The notes beneath the pieces were generated by a model. The model ran no database searches, was not told the origin of the DNA, and worked only from the letters and a program-made list of their open reading frames with translations. DNA of 16,479 bases from DASPRG01 sp963796125 (GTDB lineage Bacteria; Nitrospirota; Thermodesulfovibrionia; Thermodesulfovibrionales; SM23-35). Position numbers and translations under genes: made by a program. Below are positions 13,983-16,479 of the stretch, one piece after another (position 1 is the stretch's first letter; every line of letters begins with the position of its first letter). The DNA is taken from positions 1 through 16,479 of the forward strand of contig CAWCKM010000010.1 of assembly GCA_963796125.1 (NCBI GenBank). The letters are read 5' to 3'.

Positions 13983-15717
13983 ATGGAATTGTCTTCAAGA
14001 ATTCACGAATTCTTACAAAACTGTGAGAACTGCGGCAGGTGTAAACAGGTATGCCCATTCTTGGACACCTACGGAACACCGGACAAAATAATCACTGAAA
14101 ATCCTTGAAAAGGTCTTCTTCTGTTCTAACTGTGGGGCTTGCGACACGGTATGCAAAGAGAATCTTCGACCATCAGAGATACTCTTTGAGATGAAGGGTA
14201 TGTTATTAAAAAATGGCTCTTTACCTTTAGAAGTAAGAGATGCGCTGACATCTGCCCGAGGTTATGCCCTTAGAGGCCACCGGTTCCCTTTTTCACATTA
14301 CACATCTGCTGACATAGTTTTCTGGCCGGGATGTGGTTTAGCTGGAACGAGTCCTGAACTTGTGAAAAAGACGGTTCAACTTCTAACAAACCATTTAAAC
14401 AAAAAAGTAGGGTTAGTTTTCGATTGCTGTTTCGATCCTCTTTATCAGCTTGGTGATGTAGATTCAGTAAAGGGGGCTTCTGAAAGAGTTCATTATAAAC
14501 TGGGGAAACATAAAGTTACACATCTTATAACCGGGTGTACAAACTGTAGAAAAACTCTGTCCCGTTATCTCTCGGATATAAAGGTTGAACATATATTTGA
14601 GACATTATCCAACAACAATGGCACAAATCCCTCCTTTTCTACTACTGTTACTCCCCCTTCACCCCTCTTCAATTCCCCCCTTTCCAAGGTGGGAAGCAGA
14701 GGGGTAAAGGGGGATGCAGAGGATTTTTACCTTCACCACCCCTGTCCTTCTTTTCGGTTTGATGGAATAGGGGAGTATCTCCAAGAACTTTTACAAAATC
14801 AACCAATAATGAAAATTCACGGCCATCCTGCTGCGGTCATGGAGGTGGAATCAGCTCATTATCTTCTGAGTTATCGGAAAAGTTTACTGATAAAATTATT
14901 CAGTCTTCCAATGGCAGTTCTGTGGTCACTTATTGTATGGGATGCAAAGGTAAATTCCTTGAGAGAGGCAAGAAGGCATATCATTTACTCGAACTTATGA
15001 CTGGTGTTAAGCAAATAGAGAAACCGGTTTCTTCAGGCAGAAAATGGGTCAACAGATTTTTCCTTGCATCCGGGCAGAAGTTCAATGCCAGGAAGATATT
15101 GTTTGGACTAATAGTAATTCTTTTAATACTTCTTACAACATATCTGAGAAGAGAGGGTTACATATCAACAGAGGGAATTTTAAACTTTATAAAGCAGTAT
15201 AAGGTTGCGGCACCACTGTTTTTTATCTTTATTTATGCTGTCGGTCCGAGTCTCTTTATCCCAAGCCTTACTTACCCTCGGTGCTGGTTTCTTATCGGGA
15301 CCATTCTGGGGAGTAGTCTTTTCTATAACAGGCGCAACATCAGGTGCATCAGTTGCATTCCTGGTTTAGCGTTCTACTCATAGGCAATACCGTAAAAGAG
15401 CGCTTTGGGTATGAAAGGTGGAAATGGCTACAAGGAAAAGTAGAAAGACATGGATGGAAAGCCGTCGCATTTGCCAGGTTACTTCCTGTTCTGCCATTCC
15501 CGGTTCTGAATTATATGTTGGGGTTAATTACCATCCATTCTTGCACTATTTATGGGCCTCGTTTGTCTTTATGCTTCCTGCATGCATAGCCTATGTTGTC
15601 TTTGGCAGTTCGATGGGAGCATTGCTTTTGAAAGGCAATATAAAAGGATTGATTATCGGCATTATTGTAGCTTCTATTGCAATGCTCCTCCCCTTTTGCC
15701 TTAAAGCCTCTTGTTAG
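13983..15717 (+). pseudogene. Ferredoxin-CCG (HdrD/GlpC-like) protein joined to a TVP38/VTT membrane domain, about five frameshifts
   Basis: The N-terminus has two [4Fe-4S] sites: CENCGRCKQVCP and, after a break near 14097, CSNCGACDTVC. Two CCG cysteine modules follow: C-X30-CC-X35-CTNC (PGCGLAG, FDCCFDP) and, after a break near 14815, HPCPSF, then SCCGHGGG-X-CMGC. This is the HdrD/GlpC layout for electron transfer. The same frame continues past CMGC into a hydrophobic helix (RKILFGLIVILLILL) and the VTT/TVP38 domain: AVGPSLFIPSL, LGAGF, GPFWGVVFSITGATSGASVAF, RLLPVLPFPVLNYMLG, with breaks near 15268, 15368 and 15537. Another near 15690 would move the end to about 15745. The only in-frame ATG between the halves (14998) has no ribosome site, so it reads as a fusion. 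A palindromic repeat sits inside the CCG part. Confidence 0.78.
14652..14714. repeat. GC-rich palindromic repeat inserted in the CCG gene
   Basis: TCCCCCTTCACCCCTCT at 14652-14668 pairs with AGAGGGGTAAAGGGGGA at 14698-14714, 16 of 17 positions, around a 29-base loop that itself can form a smaller stem (CTTTCC with GGGAAG). Its composition is quite unlike the neighbouring AT-leaning coding DNA. It is read through in frame as a low-complexity stretch (PPSPLFNSPLSKVGSRGVK) where the protein family has only a short linker. It looks like a MITE- or REP-like mobile palindrome. Confidence 0.7.
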
Positions 15718-15745
15718 AAAAGTATCTTCTCCGAAAGATATCTGA

Positions 15746-15918
15746 TATAACACGGTCTCAAAATAGTATTGACATTTCACCCTCTTCCAACCATCCCCTT
15801 ATTTTTGAAAATGCACAGAAGTGAACAGGTACGATTACAAAAGCAAAGAGTATTTAAGATATAATTAATCGTTCAGACTTGACATGTCGGAATAAAATTT
15901 TTTGATAAGGAACCTCAA
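15746..15918. promoter_or_regulatory. Upstream region of the NDK gene
   Basis: This gap between the VTT end and the kinase start holds a perfect -10 hexamer TATAAT at 15860-15865 (with TTACAA 19 bases upstream) and two TTGACA hexamers at 15769-15774 and 15879-15884. Neither TTGACA has a good -10 at 17 bases. A promoter for the NDK gene is likely here, but its exact position cannot be fixed. No clear terminator for the preceding group is seen. Confidence 0.35.
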
Positions 15919-16453
15919 ATGAATAAACGAAAACTGGATCGGACACTTGTGCTCTCAAACCGGATGCCCTTAAGAATTCCTTGACCGGATATGTGCTTTC
16001 TCAACTCTCAGAATTCCACACGGGGGTACGCTTTGCCGGCGCCAGATAGTTCATGTCAACAGGATGCTTGCTGAAGAACATTATGCAGAGCATCGGGGGA
16101 AGATATTTTATCCCTCACTTATTGAGTACATTACGGGAAGTATTCATTATCCTGAAGAACCCTGGAAACGAAGGGTAATAGCTTTGGTTTATCAGGGGCC
16201 AAATGCAATAGAAAAAATACGGGACATCTCCGGGCCAACTAATCCTCATATTGCCCGGGAGATAAAACCAGGATGTATTCGCGCATTAGGTACTCTAGTT
16301 CCTCTCAAGGATGCTGAAGGAAATGTAATTGGTGAGAGAATGGATAATCTTATCCATGCTTCAGCAACAGATAGTGATGCTGAGCGGGAGATTAAACTAT
16401 GGTTCAAGCCTAATGATATCCCCCCTCTATGCAAGCCTATCCCACAGAAGTAA
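15919..16453 (+). CDS. ndk: Nucleoside diphosphate kinase, extended form, two frameshifts
   Basis: Transfers the gamma phosphate between nucleoside triphosphates and diphosphates through a phosphohistidine. The start ATG at 15919 has AAGGA upstream and gives MNKRKLDRTLVL. After a break near 15957 the frame resumes as KPDALKNSLTGYVLSQL (Lys of the nucleotide site). A second break near 16043 leads to KIVHVNRMLAEEHYAEHRGK. The rest is in one frame: ISGPTNPHIAREIKPGCIRA and NLIHASATDSDAEREI, whose histidine is the phosphate carrier. Repaired length is about 178 residues against roughly 140 in common NDKs. The extra parts are GSIHYPEEPWKRR before the core strand and LVPLKDAEGNVIGERMD before the active histidine, as in a longer NDK subgroup. 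It is separated from the VTT gene by about 200 bases and is probably its own unit. Confidence 0.87.
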
Positions 16454-16456
16454 GTG

Positions 16457-16479
16457 ATGAACATTATTGCTTCAAGGAC
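16457..16479 (+). CDS. Possible start of a further gene at the right edge
   Basis: An ATG three bases after the NDK stop opens a frame (MNIIASR) that runs off the window. Seven codons are too few to judge, and no strong ribosome site is visible. Confidence 0.15.

Noticed and set aside
13840..14079. Minus-strand open frame across the glycosyltransferase end and iron-sulfur gene start
   Set aside because: No family resemblance, and it overlaps well-supported plus-strand motifs.
1..16479. CRISPR arrays, tRNA or rRNA genes, transposases, phage genes
   Set aside because: None was seen by reading both strands; the only repeats are short or the single palindrome at 14652-14714.

Overview
This is a bacterial window of fairly low, AT-leaning GC content. 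No rRNA, tRNA, CRISPR array or transposase gene is visible. The gene set suggests an anaerobic, metabolically versatile bacterium of the Nitrospirota or deltaproteobacterial kind. Pointers are sigma-54 activators, a PiT/DUF47 phosphate module, a LysR resembling the selenium-metabolism group, an Hdr/GlpC-like CCG iron-sulfur protein and an extended nucleoside diphosphate kinase. This assignment is an inference from family resemblance only.

Left half (1-6927): every gene is on the minus strand. Read 5'->3' the order is: a tandem double receiver protein (6927-6130); a REC-PAS histidine kinase with a degenerate GGDEF-like tail (6133-4196); a sigma-54 activator with a degenerate receiver (4118-2816); a two-CBS protein (2674-2270); a DUF47/PhoU-like protein (2277-1644); a PiT phosphate permease (1611-668); an XRE regulator (489-271); and the start of a second sigma-54 activator that runs off the left edge. 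CBS, DUF47 and PiT are tightly packed and look like a phosphate uptake operon placed after a signalling cascade.

Middle (7215-10586): on the plus strand are a membrane GGDEF cyclase, a YfcD-like Nudix hydrolase and an Mth938-like protein. Endonuclease V is convergent on the minus strand. A LysR regulator is divergent from endonuclease V.

Right half (10753-16479): on the plus strand come a PHP-family phosphoesterase, then a close-packed group: MauE/DoxX membrane protein, exported rhodanese, YdjY-domain protein, TIGR04283-type glycosyltransferase, and a ferredoxin-CCG protein joined to a TVP38/VTT membrane domain. An extended nucleoside diphosphate kinase follows. The five-gene group is the most interesting part. 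It combines cysteine-rich envelope proteins with an Hdr-like electron-transfer module that appears to be fused to a membrane protein.

Many genes are broken by single-base frameshifts, with conserved motifs resuming immediately in another frame, and one by an in-frame TGA. The breaks cluster at 0.8-6.7 kb and 13.4-16.1 kb, while 7.2-8.9 kb and 9.7-13.3 kb are clean. I suspect sequence or assembly errors for most of them, but cannot prove it. Broken genes are typed CDS where one or two repairs restore the family and pseudogene where four or more are needed; breakpoints are approximate.
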